A stretch of 64,000 nt of DNA from G025836975 sp048751585 (GTDB lineage: Bacteria > Pseudomonadota > Gammaproteobacteria > Burkholderiales > Burkholderiaceae_B), in assembly GCF_048751585.1 (NCBI RefSeq), contig NZ_JAZHOB010000008.1, forward strand, positions 260,939 to 324,938, read 5' to 3'. Below, piece by piece: positions 43,508-51,621 of the stretch. Below the pieces are notes generated by a model. That model worked only from the letters and a program-made list of their open reading frames with translations, had not been told where the DNA came from and did not search any database. Each line of letters begins with the position of its first letter. Positions within the stretch are counted from its first letter, which is position 1. Made by a program: the position numbers and the translations under genes.

Positions 43508-44299
43508 TTACTTCGCAGAGGTATTGGAAACAGGGGCCAGGGTAATTGCAAAACCGTTGGCATAACGTAAATCGGCACTGCTTATGGCGCGGCCGTCCAG
43601 CCGCTCCGCCAGCTTCGGCCAGGCCTGGACGAAGCGTTCTATCCGCGCCGCGAACGGCAGCGCTCCGGAGCGGCCATGCGGATCGGCCACATCGGCGGCG
43701 GGATCGCGGCCCAGGCTCAGGCGCACGCCGTCGGAAAGTTCCACTTCCCAGGCATAGCGTGGACTAAGCGTGACTTCCTGGACGCGCAGGCTAAGAGGCG
43801 CAAACCAGCGCGCAAGCTCGGCATAGCGCTGCACCACCAGCCGCTCGGAACTTTCCGGCCCGTTCAATTGCGGAAGATCCGCATCGTCGGGCAGTTCGCC
43901 CTGGTTGGCCGAGAAAGCCTCGCCCCAGCTGTTGATCATCTGGTTTTCGTTCCACAGGGCCAGCGGCTGCTGCTCTTCGATCTGGATGCGCAATGCATTG
44001 GGCCAGACGCGGCGGATGCGGGCGTGGCGAACCCAGGGCACGGTTTCGATCAAATCGCGGGTATCGTCCAGATCGACCGAGAAAAAATTGCCGGCGATCT
44101 GCCCCGCGATGGTGGCCCGGACGCTGGCGGCAGATACGTAGTTCAGGGATTCGGACTGCATCGGTTCGATCTGTATCTTGGCAATGGCGAAATAAGGCCG
44201 TTGCGCAATCCACACCACGACGCCCAAGATCAATGCAAGCACGGCCAGCAAGGCCAGCATGTTTGCAATGAAGTTGATCAATCGGGCGTCGGAAAACAC
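43508..44299 (-). CDS. ftsQ: Cell division protein FtsQ
   Basis: A 263-residue bitopic membrane protein. One helix (FIANMLALLAVLALILGVVV) is followed by a POTRA domain (FAIAKIQIEPMQSESLNYVS, FFSVDLDDTRDLIETVPWVR) and the FtsQ beta domain (RVWPNALRIQIEEQQPLALW). It bridges the FtsBL pair to the rest of the divisome. It starts 13 bases after ddl. Confidence 0.93.
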   Translation of the reverse strand: MFSDARLINFIANMLALLAVLALILGVVVWIAQRPYFAIAKIQIEPMQSESLNYVSAASVRATIAGQIAGNFFSVDLDDTRDLIETVPWVRHARIRRVWPNALRIQIEEQQPLALWNENQMINSWGEAFSANQGELPDDADLPQLNGPESSERLVVQRYAELARWFAPLSLRVQEVTLSPRYAWEVELSDGVRLSLGRDPAADVADPHGRSGALPFAARIERFVQAWPKLAERLDGRAISSADLRYANGFAITLAPVSNTSAK

Positions 44300-44312
44300 G
44301 AATATCTCCTGG

Positions 44313-45260
44313 TTAGACGGCAGGCGGCGCCTGCACTTTGCAGCACGCGGTGGACAGGATTTCCAGGCACAGCTCGGCGTAGCTCATGCCGGCCGCCTTG
44401 GCGCCCATGGGAACCAGCGAATGGCTGGTCATGCCGGGCGAGGTGTTCATTTCCAGCAGCCATGGCCTGCCGGACTCATCCAGCATGAAATCGGCGCGCC
44501 CCCAGCCTTCGCACTTCAAGGCGGTATAGGACTGTTCGGCAATGCGCTGGATGCTTGCGCTCAGTGCGGGATCCAGCGACGCCGGACATACATACTGGGT
44601 GTCGTTGGAAATATATTTGTGCTCGTAGTCGTAGTTGCCGCCAGGCGCCACGATCTCGATGATGGGCAGGGCGCGCGCCGTATTCCCCTTGCCCAAAATC
44701 GGCACGGTCAGTTCGCGGCCTTCGACGAACTGCTCGGCCAGCACCTCGCTGTCGTACAGGGCGGCAAGCTCATATGCTTTGCGCAAGCCCGCCACGCCAT
44801 CCACGCGGGTCACACCCAGCGTCGATCCCTCATGGGGCGGCTTGATGATCAACGGCAGGCCCAGGCTTGCCGCGACGCGATCCAGGTCGGAATCGGGCGT
44901 CAGCACAGCATAGTCCGGCGTCGGCAAGCCTTGCTGCAGCCAAACCTTCTTGGTCATGATCTTGTCCATGGCCAGCGAGGAGGCCATCGGACCGCTGCCG
45001 GTATACGGCAATTGCAAAAGCTCCAGCGCGCCCTGCAAGGTGCCGTCTTCGCCGTGGCGGCCGTGCAAGGCAATGAAAACGCGGTCGAAGCCGGCATTGA
45101 TCAGGTCCACCAGCGTGTAGCGGCCGGTGTCGAACAGGTGCGCGTCCACGCCCGCGCCGCGCAAGGCTTCATGCACGCCCTGCCCCGACATCAGCGACAC
45201 CTCGCGCTCGGCGGAAGTTCCGCCGTACAAAACACCCACCCGTCCGAACTTGTCACTCAT
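44313..45260 (-). CDS. ddlB: D-alanine--D-alanine ligase
   Basis: A 315-residue ATP-grasp ligase that makes the D-Ala-D-Ala terminus of the peptidoglycan stem. The N-terminus GVLYGGTSAEREVSLMSGQG, HGRHGEDGTLQGALELL, KPPHEGSTLGVTRVDG and the end LEMNTSPGMTSHSLVP are diagnostic for Ddl of the DdlB type. It overlaps murC by four bases. Confidence 0.95.
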   Translation of the reverse strand: MSDKFGRVGVLYGGTSAEREVSLMSGQGVHEALRGAGVDAHLFDTGRYTLVDLINAGFDRVFIALHGRHGEDGTLQGALELLQLPYTGSGPMASSLAMDKIMTKKVWLQQGLPTPDYAVLTPDSDLDRVAASLGLPLIIKPPHEGSTLGVTRVDGVAGLRKAYELAALYDSEVLAEQFVEGRELTVPILGKGNTARALPIIEIVAPGGNYDYEHKYISNDTQYVCPASLDPALSASIQRIAEQSYTALKCEGWGRADFMLDESGRPWLLEMNTSPGMTSHSLVPMGAKAAGMSYAELCLEILSTACCKVQAPPAV

Positions 45261-46663
45261 GCCTGCTCTCCAATCTGCCCGGGTACGCGGCTGATGGACC
45301 CCGCCCCCATTACCACAACGACATCGCCGTCCCGCGCGAAATCGCGAATCGCCTGCGGCAACTCGGCGACGTCTTCAACGAAAACGGGTTCAACCTTGCC
45401 CGCGACCCGCAGCGCCCGCGCCAGGGCGCGTCCATCGGCCGCCACCAGGGGCGGCTCACCGGCCGGATACACATCAGTCAGCAGAACGGCGTCCGCCTGC
45501 CCCAGCACCCGGACGAAATCCTCGAAGCAATCGCGCGTGCGCGTATAGCGGTGCGGCTGGAAGGCCAGGACGACCCGGCGATCCGGCCAGGCTCCCCGCG
45601 CGGCTGCCAGCGTGGCGGCCATCTCGACCGGGTGGTGCCCGTAGTCGTCGATGACGGTGTAGCGGCCACCGCCGCGCTGCGGCGACACGTCGAAGTCGCC
45701 CACTTGCGTGAAGCGCCGGCCCACGCCATTGAAGCTGGCCAGGGCCTTGGCTATCGCCGCATCGGGAACGCCCAGCTCGGTCGCCACGGCGATCGCCGCC
45801 AACGCGTTCAGCACGTTGTGATGGCCCGGCAGGTTCAGCGCGATCGACAAGGGCGGCAGCACGCCGGTCGCGCCTTGCCGCTGCACGTCGAAGCGCATGA
45901 CCGTGCCGTCGGCTTGAACGTTCACCGCGCGAACCTGCGCTTCGGTATCGATGCCATAAGTCGTCACGGGGCGGGATACGAAGGGAATGATTTCCCGCAC
46001 ATTGGCGTCGTCGCCGCACAGCACGGCCGTGCCGTAGAACGGCAGCCGCTGCGTAAACTCGATGAAAGCGCTCTTCAGGCGGGCAACGTCGTGGCCGTAT
46101 GTATCCATATGGTCGACGTCGATATTGGTGATCACCGCCATGACGGGAAGCAGGTTCAGGAAAGACGCATCCGACTCGTCGGCTTCGACCACAATGAATT
46201 CGCCCTGGCCAAGCCGGGCGTTGGCGCCGGCCGAATTCAGTCGGCCGCCAATCACGAAAGTGGGGTCCAGGTCGCCGGCGGCCAGCACGCTGGCCACCAG
46301 ACTGGTCGTCGTCGTCTTGCCATGCGTCCCGGCCACGGCGATGCCGCGCTTAAGGCGCATCAGTTCGGCCAGCATCAGGGCGCGCGGGACCACCGGTATG
46401 CGCGCGGCGCGGGCGGCAAGGACTTCGGGATTGTCCGCCGAGACGGCCGTGGAGGTCACAATGGCGCCCGCGCCCTTGATGTTGTCCTCAACATGCCCAA
46501 TGGCGATGCGCGCGCCCAGCCGCGCCAGCCGGCGCGTGACCGCCGTATCCTGAATGTCGGAACCACTGATGGCATAGCCCAGGTTCAGCAGGACCTCGGC
46601 GATCCCGCTCATGCCCGAGCCGCCTATTCCCACAAAATGTATGCTCTGAATTCGGTGTTTCAC
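45257..46663 (-). CDS. murC: UDP-N-acetylmuramate--L-alanine ligase MurC
   Basis: A 468-residue Mur ligase adding the first amino acid of the stem peptide. IHFVGIGGSGMSGIAEVLLN binds UDP-MurNAc, AGTHGKTTTTSLVASVL is the ATP loop, and VVEADESDASFLNL and FQPHRYTRTRDCFEDF follow. The start is a GTG with AGGAGG five bases upstream, overlapping the murG stop (GTGA). A longer frame extends upstream inside murG but is not coding. Confidence 0.96.
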   Translation of the reverse strand: MKHRIQSIHFVGIGGSGMSGIAEVLLNLGYAISGSDIQDTAVTRRLARLGARIAIGHVEDNIKGAGAIVTSTAVSADNPEVLAARAARIPVVPRALMLAELMRLKRGIAVAGTHGKTTTTSLVASVLAAGDLDPTFVIGGRLNSAGANARLGQGEFIVVEADESDASFLNLLPVMAVITNIDVDHMDTYGHDVARLKSAFIEFTQRLPFYGTAVLCGDDANVREIIPFVSRPVTTYGIDTEAQVRAVNVQADGTVMRFDVQRQGATGVLPPLSIALNLPGHHNVLNALAAIAVATELGVPDAAIAKALASFNGVGRRFTQVGDFDVSPQRGGGRYTVIDDYGHHPVEMAATLAAARGAWPDRRVVLAFQPHRYTRTRDCFEDFVRVLGQADAVLLTDVYPAGEPPLVAADGRALARALRVAGKVEPVFVEDVAELPQAIRDFARDGDVVVVMGAGSISRVPGQIGEQA

Positions 46664-47733
46664 GCCTGCCTCCTGGCAACTTGTTCGCATGCATCGGCGA
46701 TTTGCCCGGTCGCGTTCAGTCGGGCATGCTCGTGCGCATGCTCGGCCACCTGTGCAAGCTGCGCGCGGCTGATGCCGCGCAGCCATTCCGCCAGCCATTG
46801 CGTGGTCAAACCGGACTGCTCCCGCAGCCATCCGCCCTGGCAGTCGCTCAGGTAGCGTGCATTGGCGGTCTGATGGTCGTCGATCGCATGGGGCAGCGGC
46901 ACGAACAGCGCGGCTACGCCCACGGCCGCCACTTCGGCCACCGTCATGGCGCCCGCCCGGCAAATCACCACATCCGCGTCGGATAGCGCGGCCGCCATAT
47001 CGTCGATGAACGCGTGGCATACCGCCTGCACGCCCACTTTTTCATAGCTTGCTCGCAAAGCCGCAAGGTGCTGCTCGCCCGCTTGGTGAGTAACCAGCGG
47101 CCGCTCTTCATTTCGCAATTGCGCCAGTGCCTGGGGGACCGCTTGGTTCAATGCGGCCGCGCCAAGGCTTCCTCCCACCACCAGCAAGCGTAGCGGACCC
47201 TGCCGCGCCGCATAGCGTTCCGCGGCGGGCGCCACCCGCGCCAGCGCCTGCCTGACCGGATTACCCACCATGACCGCGCCGGGCAAGGCGCCCGGAAAGC
47301 CGACCAGCACCTTGCCGGCCAGCTTGGCCAGCCAGCGATTGGCGGTCCCGGCCACGGCGTTCTGCTCGTGAATCACGACGGGTATGCGGCTCAAAGCGGC
47401 CATGATGCCGCCGGGAACGGCGACATAGCCGCCCATGCCCAGCACAACATCGGGCCTGATTCGCGCCAGATGGCGCCGTGCTTGCAGGCAGGCACGGGCA
47501 AGGGTAAATGGCAGCTTCAACAGCGCCAGAGGGCCTTTGCCCCGCAAGCCCGAAAAACGCACAGGCACAAGTTCGAACCCCTGGGGCGGCACAAGACGTC
47601 CTTCCATGCGGTCGGGGTGGCCCATCCACATCACAGTCCATCCGCGCGCCTTCATTTCATGAGCCACGGCCAGTCCGGGCATGATATGCCCGCCTGTCCC
47701 GCCCGCCATGATCAGCAAGGTATTCGCGCTCAT
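46660..47733 (-). CDS. murG: UDP-GlcNAc:lipid I transferase MurG
   Basis: A 357-residue GT28 glycosyltransferase converting lipid I to lipid II at the inner face of the membrane. The N-terminal GGTGGHIMPGLAVAHEM loop, GMGGYVAVPGGIMAAL, VIHEQNAVAG and CRAGAMTVAEVAAVGVAALF are all MurG signatures. It overlaps ftsW and murC by four bases each. Confidence 0.96.
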   Translation of the reverse strand: MSANTLLIMAGGTGGHIMPGLAVAHEMKARGWTVMWMGHPDRMEGRLVPPQGFELVPVRFSGLRGKGPLALLKLPFTLARACLQARRHLARIRPDVVLGMGGYVAVPGGIMAALSRIPVVIHEQNAVAGTANRWLAKLAGKVLVGFPGALPGAVMVGNPVRQALARVAPAAERYAARQGPLRLLVVGGSLGAAALNQAVPQALAQLRNEERPLVTHQAGEQHLAALRASYEKVGVQAVCHAFIDDMAAALSDADVVICRAGAMTVAEVAAVGVAALFVPLPHAIDDHQTANARYLSDCQGGWLREQSGLTTQWLAEWLRGISRAQLAQVAEHAHEHARLNATGQIADACEQVARRQA

Positions 47734-48923
47734 GTCCTCTTGCCTCGCATAAGGTTGCGATTCTCAAAGTCGACCCGGAACAGCAAGGCCATCGACACCA
47801 GATTCATGACTATGCCAGTGCCGCCATAGCTCACCATGGGCAAGGTCAGGCCCTTGGTGGGCAACAGGCCCAGGCAGACTCCTATATTGATGAAGCACTG
47901 CACGCCGAACCACAAGGCCACGCCCTGCGCGACCAGCCCGTTGAATATGCGTTCCATGGCAATCGCCTGCCGCCCGATCTCGAAACTGCGCCAAACCAGG
48001 AAACCGAACAGGCCGATAAGGAAGATGATTCCGACGAAACCCAGTTCCTCGCCGATAACGGCGACGATGAAATCGGTGTGCGCCTCGGGCAGATAATGCA
48101 ATTTTTCGATGCTGGCGCCCAGCCCCACGCCGAACCACTCGCCGCGCCCCAGTGCGATCAGGGAATGCGACAGCTGATAGGCGCTGCCATAGGCGTTCTC
48201 CGGATTCCATGGATCCAGATATACGAACAAGCGCTCGCGCCGCCAGGGCGACAACCAGATAAGCAGCAAAAAGCTGCCGACCAGTATGAACAGCAAGGCG
48301 GAGAACAGCTTTCCGTTGATGCCGCCAATGAAGAGAATGCCCACGGCAATGGCCACGATGACCATAAAGGCGCCCAGGTCCGGTTCAAGCAGCAGCACCA
48401 TGCCCACCACCGCCAGCGCGCAGGCCATGGGCAGGAAGCCGCGCACGAAATTTTGCATATGCTCTTGCTTGCGCACGGTGTAGTCGGCCGCATAAAGCAG
48501 CACGGCAACTTTCATGAGCTCCGAAGGCTGGAAGTTGATGGGACCCAGCGGCAGCCAGCGCCGCGCACCGTTGACCTCGCGCCCCACGCCCGGAATCAGG
48601 ACAATCAGCAGCAGAAGCAGGCAAAGCAGGAAAAGCGGGACAGCGAACTTCTGCCAGACCTGCATGGGAATGCTGACGGCGCACAGCGCGCAGAACAGGC
48701 CTATCAGTATGAACACGCCATGGCGAAGCACGAAGTAGAAACGGCCATAGCTTTCGTAGCGCGGTCCATCGGCCAGGGCAATGGAGGCGGAATAGACCAT
48801 CAGCAAGCCGAACAGGACCAGGGTGGCGGCGACGATCAGCATCGAAATGTCGAAACTGGGCATCGTCGTGCGTCCGGGCCGCACGGCGTTCACCCCGGAG
48901 TTCAGGTCGGCGAACAGGCTCAT
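47730..48923 (-). CDS. ftsW: Septal peptidoglycan polymerase FtsW
   Basis: A 397-residue SEDS protein with about ten membrane helices. GVGREVNGARRWLPLGPINF, FQPSELMKVAVLLYAADY and the late block LLPTKGLTLPMVSYGGTG are the SEDS signatures. The large periplasmic loop between helices 7 and 8 holds WNPENAYGSAYQLSHSLIAL. It polymerises lipid II together with FtsI (PBP3). It overlaps murD by four bases. Confidence 0.95.
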   Translation of the reverse strand: MSLFADLNSGVNAVRPGRTTMPSFDISMLIVAATLVLFGLLMVYSASIALADGPRYESYGRFYFVLRHGVFILIGLFCALCAVSIPMQVWQKFAVPLFLLCLLLLLIVLIPGVGREVNGARRWLPLGPINFQPSELMKVAVLLYAADYTVRKQEHMQNFVRGFLPMACALAVVGMVLLLEPDLGAFMVIVAIAVGILFIGGINGKLFSALLFILVGSFLLLIWLSPWRRERLFVYLDPWNPENAYGSAYQLSHSLIALGRGEWFGVGLGASIEKLHYLPEAHTDFIVAVIGEELGFVGIIFLIGLFGFLVWRSFEIGRQAIAMERIFNGLVAQGVALWFGVQCFINIGVCLGLLPTKGLTLPMVSYGGTGIVMNLVSMALLFRVDFENRNLMRGKRT

Positions 48924-50452
48924 GCGACCTCCCCTTGGCCAAGGGCCAGTTCCTGAACCTCATCGACGAAGCAACGCCCGCGATGGCCGTAATTCTTGAA
49001 CATGTCCATGCTGGCGCATGCCGGCGAAAGAAGAACGGTATCGCCCGGCTGTGCCAGGCCGAAGCCCGCCCGGACCGCATCGGCCATCGTGGCGGCGTGC
49101 TTCACCGGGACACCCGAGGGCGCCAGAGCCTGCTCAATGATGGCGGCGTCCTGGCCGATGAGCACCAGGGCGCGCGCATGTTCGCGCACCACCCGGATCA
49201 GCGGCGTAAAGTCCTGGCCCTTCCCCAATCCGCCGGCAATCAGCACCGCCGGCGACTCCATGCCGTCCAGCGCGGCGACCGTGGCTCCCACGTTCGTGCC
49301 CTTGCTGTCGTCGACGAAATCCACACCGCCGATACTGCGCACAAATTCGGTGCGATGCGGTTCGCCGGCGTAGTCCCGCAGGGCGTGCAGCATATTGGCC
49401 CAACCCAGCCCCAGGCTGCGAACCAGCGCCAGCGCGGCCAGCGCATTCAATGCGTTATGCAAACCGCGAACGTGCAATGCATCGGCCGGCATCAGCTTCG
49501 TCGGCCGCCCGGCCGCCCGCTGCGGCGCCTCCTGGTTCTTTTTCCGTTTCGTCGACGCAACCGGCATGTCGAAGTCGGCGGCATCCGCCGCCGTCAGCCA
49601 TAACATGCCGTTATCGCTTTCCAGGCCCAGGTCGCCCTCGAGTTCGGGGCGGCCGCGGCCAAAACTGCGCACGGCGGGCGAATTGACGGTTTCCACCATG
49701 CCGGCCACCAGCGGGTCGTCGCGATTGACGATAGCCACGCGGGAGCATTGCAATAACTTGGCCTTCGCGGCCGCGTAGGCCTGCATGCTTCCATGCCAGT
49801 CCAGGTGATCCTGGGTCACATTCAGCACGACAGCCGCGTCGGGCGCAAGCGTGTGCGTGCCTTCGAGCTGAAAGCTCGATAATTCCAGCACCCACACATC
49901 GGGTAATTGATTCGTGTCCAGCGCATCGCGCAGCGCCGTCAGCGCCGCCGGGCTGATGTTTCCGGCCGCCTTGGCCGACAGCCCGCAGGCCTGCGCCAGC
50001 TGACGCGCCATGGCGGTGACCGTCGTCTTGCCATTGGTGCCGGTAACCGCCAGAACCTTGGGGCTGTAGCCCTGCTCCGACATATCGGCAAGCGCGCGCG
50101 CAAATAGCTCGATTTCGCCTACCACCTGGATCTGCCTGTTCTGGGCCAGCGCCAAGAAAGATTTCACAGGCTCATGCAAGGGCGACAGGCCCGGGCTCAG
50201 GACAATGGTATGCACATCCTGCAAGGCGGCTTCGTCAAACACATCCTCGCCGCCCAGCCGGAAATCGACGCGCGACGCATCCAGCTCCGATCGCAAGCCG
50301 GGCAGGCCGCCCGGCTCGGCCCGCGTGTCCAAAACCCGCAGGCGCGCTCCGTGCCGCGCGCACCACAGCGCAGCGGCCACGCCCGTCTCGCCCAGGCCCA
50401 GAATCAGGGTCAAGCCGTCGACGCGCACCGAAGGGAAAGACATTGTATTCAT
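48920..50452 (-). CDS. murD: UDP-N-acetylmuramoylalanine--D-glutamate ligase MurD
   Basis: A 510-residue Mur ligase. TLILGLGETGVAAALWCARHG, VTGTNGKTTVTAMARQLA and NALNALAALALVRSLGL mark the three domains, and FVDDSKGTNVGATVAALDG follows. It is longer than E. coli MurD (about 438) partly through an insertion rich in lysine (ASTKRKKNQEAPQRAAGRPT, about residues 315-335). The ATG 50452 overlaps the mraY stop (ATGA); another in-frame ATG lies at 50443. Confidence 0.94.
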   Translation of the reverse strand: MNTMSFPSVRVDGLTLILGLGETGVAAALWCARHGARLRVLDTRAEPGGLPGLRSELDASRVDFRLGGEDVFDEAALQDVHTIVLSPGLSPLHEPVKSFLALAQNRQIQVVGEIELFARALADMSEQGYSPKVLAVTGTNGKTTVTAMARQLAQACGLSAKAAGNISPAALTALRDALDTNQLPDVWVLELSSFQLEGTHTLAPDAAVVLNVTQDHLDWHGSMQAYAAAKAKLLQCSRVAIVNRDDPLVAGMVETVNSPAVRSFGRGRPELEGDLGLESDNGMLWLTAADAADFDMPVASTKRKKNQEAPQRAAGRPTKLMPADALHVRGLHNALNALAALALVRSLGLGWANMLHALRDYAGEPHRTEFVRSIGGVDFVDDSKGTNVGATVAALDGMESPAVLIAGGLGKGQDFTPLIRVVREHARALVLIGQDAAIIEQALAPSGVPVKHAATMADAVRAGFGLAQPGDTVLLSPACASMDMFKNYGHRGRCFVDEVQELALGQGEVA

Positions 50453-51621
50453 CGCAGTTTCAAACTTGCCAAGCCGATCAGCACCAGCATCATGCTGATA
50501 ATCCAGAATCGCACCACCACTTGGGTTTCCTTCCAGCCGCTTACCTCGAAGTGGTGGTGCAGCGGGGCCATGCGGAAGATCCTCCGCCCCTCGCCATATC
50601 TTTTTTTCGTGTACTTGAACCATGCCACCTGCATCATCACCGAAAGGGTCTCAACCACGAACACTCCGCCCATGATGAACAGCACGATTTCCTGGCGCAC
50701 GATGACAGCGATGGTTCCCAGCGCACCGCCCAAAGCCAGGGCGCCCACATCGCCCATGAACACCTGGGCCGGATAGGCGTTGAACCATAAAAAGGCCAGC
50801 CCCGCGCCGGCGATCGCCGCGCACAGGACCATCAGCTCGGAAGCGCCCGGTATATAAGGGAAAAGCAGGTATTTGGAGTAATCGACCCGACCCACCACAT
50901 AGGCGAAAATACCCAGCGCGCTGCCCACCATGACGGTGGGCATGATCGCCAGGCCATCCAGGCCGTCGGTCAGGTTGACGGCATTGCTGGATCCCACGAT
51001 GACCAGCCAGGTCAACGCCACGAAGCCGAACACGCCCAGGGGATAGCTGACGCTCTTGAAAAACGGCACGATCAGGTCGGCGCGAGTGGGCAACGGCATG
51101 GTAAAGCCGCTCAGCACCCAATCCCTGAACAAAGGCCATAGTTCCGCGTTGGCGGGCGCCGATACGGCGAAGCTGAGATAGACCGCGGCAATGATGCCGA
51201 TCAGCGCCTGCCAGAAAAACTTGCGGCGCGAAGACATGCCTTCCGGATCACGATTGACCACCTTCTTATAGTCGTCGGCCCAGCCTATCCAGCCGAAGCC
51301 GAAGGTCACCAGCAGCACCACCCACACGAAACGATTAGTCCAGTCCGCCCACATCAGGGTGCTCACGCCTATCGCGATCAGGATCAGCGCCCCGCCCATG
51401 GTGGGCGTTCCGTTTTTCTGCAAGTGTGATTCGGGGCCGTAGGCGCGCACGGCCTGGCCGATTTTCAGCTCGGTCAGCTTGCGGATCACGCGGGGACCCG
51501 CGAACAGGCCAATCAGCAGGGCTGTCCCGCAAGCCAGCACGGCGCGGAACGTAATGTATTCGAACACGCTGAAAGCGCGTATGTGTGAATCGGACAGCCA
51601 GCGCGCCAGTTCAAGTAGCAT
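50449..51621 (-). CDS. mraY: Phospho-N-acetylmuramoyl-pentapeptide transferase MraY
   Basis: A 390-residue membrane enzyme making lipid I. Ten helices, the magnesium-binding WADDYKKVVNRD, the NLTDGLDGLAIMPTV motif and the C-terminal HHHFEVSGWKETQVVVRFW are characteristic. It overlaps the murEF end by 11 bases and murD by four. Confidence 0.96.
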   Translation of the reverse strand: MLLELARWLSDSHIRAFSVFEYITFRAVLACGTALLIGLFAGPRVIRKLTELKIGQAVRAYGPESHLQKNGTPTMGGALILIAIGVSTLMWADWTNRFVWVVLLVTFGFGWIGWADDYKKVVNRDPEGMSSRRKFFWQALIGIIAAVYLSFAVSAPANAELWPLFRDWVLSGFTMPLPTRADLIVPFFKSVSYPLGVFGFVALTWLVIVGSSNAVNLTDGLDGLAIMPTVMVGSALGIFAYVVGRVDYSKYLLFPYIPGASELMVLCAAIAGAGLAFLWFNAYPAQVFMGDVGALALGGALGTIAVIVRQEIVLFIMGGVFVVETLSVMMQVAWFKYTKKRYGEGRRIFRMAPLHHHFEVSGWKETQVVVRFWIISMMLVLIGLASLKLR